Assembly: GCA_015179025.1 (NCBI GenBank)
Contig: WHUX01000595.1
Span: 1 to 17,777 of the forward strand
Source: Terfezia claveryi
Taxonomy: Eukaryota; Ascomycota; Pezizomycetes; Pezizales; Pezizaceae
Direction of reading: 5' to 3'
Length of the DNA: 17,777 nucleotides
The notes beneath the pieces are model-generated. The model was not told the DNA's origin. It searched no databases and was given only the letters and a program-made list of their open reading frames with translations. The position numbers were made by a program, and so were the translations under genes. Shown here in pieces: positions 17,296 through 17,777 of the stretch. The first letter of the stretch is position 1, and each line of letters starts with the position of its first letter.

Positions 17296-17777
17296 GCGAG
17301 AAACTCATGCTTTTGGAGACTTATATATATTATGCGAGACACTCGTTCTTTGGAGATATATATATATATATATATATATGCGAGAAACTCATGCTTTTGG
17401 AGGCTTATATATATATATGCGAGAAACTCGTGCTTTTGAGGCTTATTAGTATATATGCGAGAATCTCGTGCTTTGGAGGCTTATTAGTATATATGCGAGA
17501 ATCTCATGCTTTTGAGGCTGATATTTATATGCGAGAAACTCATGCTTTGATGCTTATTAGTATATATGCGAGAAACTCATGCTTTTGGAATATATTATAT
17601 ATATGCGAGAAACTCGTGCTTTTGGAGACATTATAGAGAAATGCATGATTCGCGGCATATATATATATTCATGTGCGAGAAACTCGTGCTTTTGGAGACA
17701 TAGACAAATGCATGCATTCGCGGGCAAGACTAATATATATGCATAGGCGAGAAACTTATGCATTGGCAGCCTCTAGA
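17296..17777. repeat. Tandem array of about 11 units, GCGAGAAACTCRTGCTTTTGG type
   Basis: Units of 36-45 bp begin GCGAGAAACTC, continue RTGCTTTTGGAGGC and end in a variable TATATATA run. Two of the last units carry an extra ATGCAT...TTCGCGG insert (17641-17660, 17708-17728). Each unit contains CGAG-AAA-CTCG, a 4-bp stem with a 3-nt loop. The array runs to the window edge. Confidence 0.9.

Noticed and set aside
17184..17636. 150-codon open frame at the right end
   Set aside because: Runs through the hairpin/TA array. The peptide is just the unit repeated with no domain.

Overview
The window looks like repeat-rich nuclear DNA of a filamentous fungus. The evidence is one spliced gene with short introns (70-73 bp, GTRAGT-type donors, CTAAT/CTAAC branch sites), a chromodomain-bearing Ty3/gypsy element, a PIF/Harbinger transposon, a hAT-like foldback element, and many minisatellites. 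Stops in the transposon genes are often TAG where the surrounding reading suggests Gln or Trp, and repeat copies differ mostly by C/T and G/A. That pattern resembles RIP or methyl-C decay. The exact taxon cannot be fixed; a repeat-rich ascomycete such as a Pezizomycete is only a guess.

Layout. Positions 1-1480 (+) hold the last exons of a multi-exon gene that resembles the fungal DUF6532 family, cut by the left edge. Positions 1481-2955 hold no recognisable gene, only small repeats and palindromes. Positions 2964-4403 are a complete 1440-bp foldback element with terminal inverted repeats of about 430-460 bp and a perfect 8-bp target duplication. From about 4.9 to 9.2 kb lies a decayed Ty3/gypsy chromovirus on the minus strand (RT end, RNase H, integrase, chromodomain, probable 3' LTR). 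A small LTR element without genes (6353-7964) sits inside its integrase.

The region 9.2-16.7 kb is a nested stack. A repeat here called X (copy A) begins at 9199 inside the gypsy RT. It is split at 9605/15997 by a PIF/Harbinger element (9606-15996, 3-bp target duplication AAT). That element carries a decayed DDE transposase (+) and a second, convergent gene (-). The second gene is itself interrupted by another copy of X (copy B, 12710-14599), which keeps the unoccupied version of the Harbinger target site. X has no recognisable gene and is packed with minisatellites, chiefly a 24-bp array that stays open in several frames because 24 is a multiple of 3. The end of the window (16.7-17.8 kb) is GC-richer DNA with two ~118-bp tandem units, followed by an array of about 11 units that each start with a small CGAG-AAA-CTCG hairpin.

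Only the DUF6532-like gene looks potentially functional. All transposon genes seen are broken, and nothing here forms an operon or a metabolic cluster.
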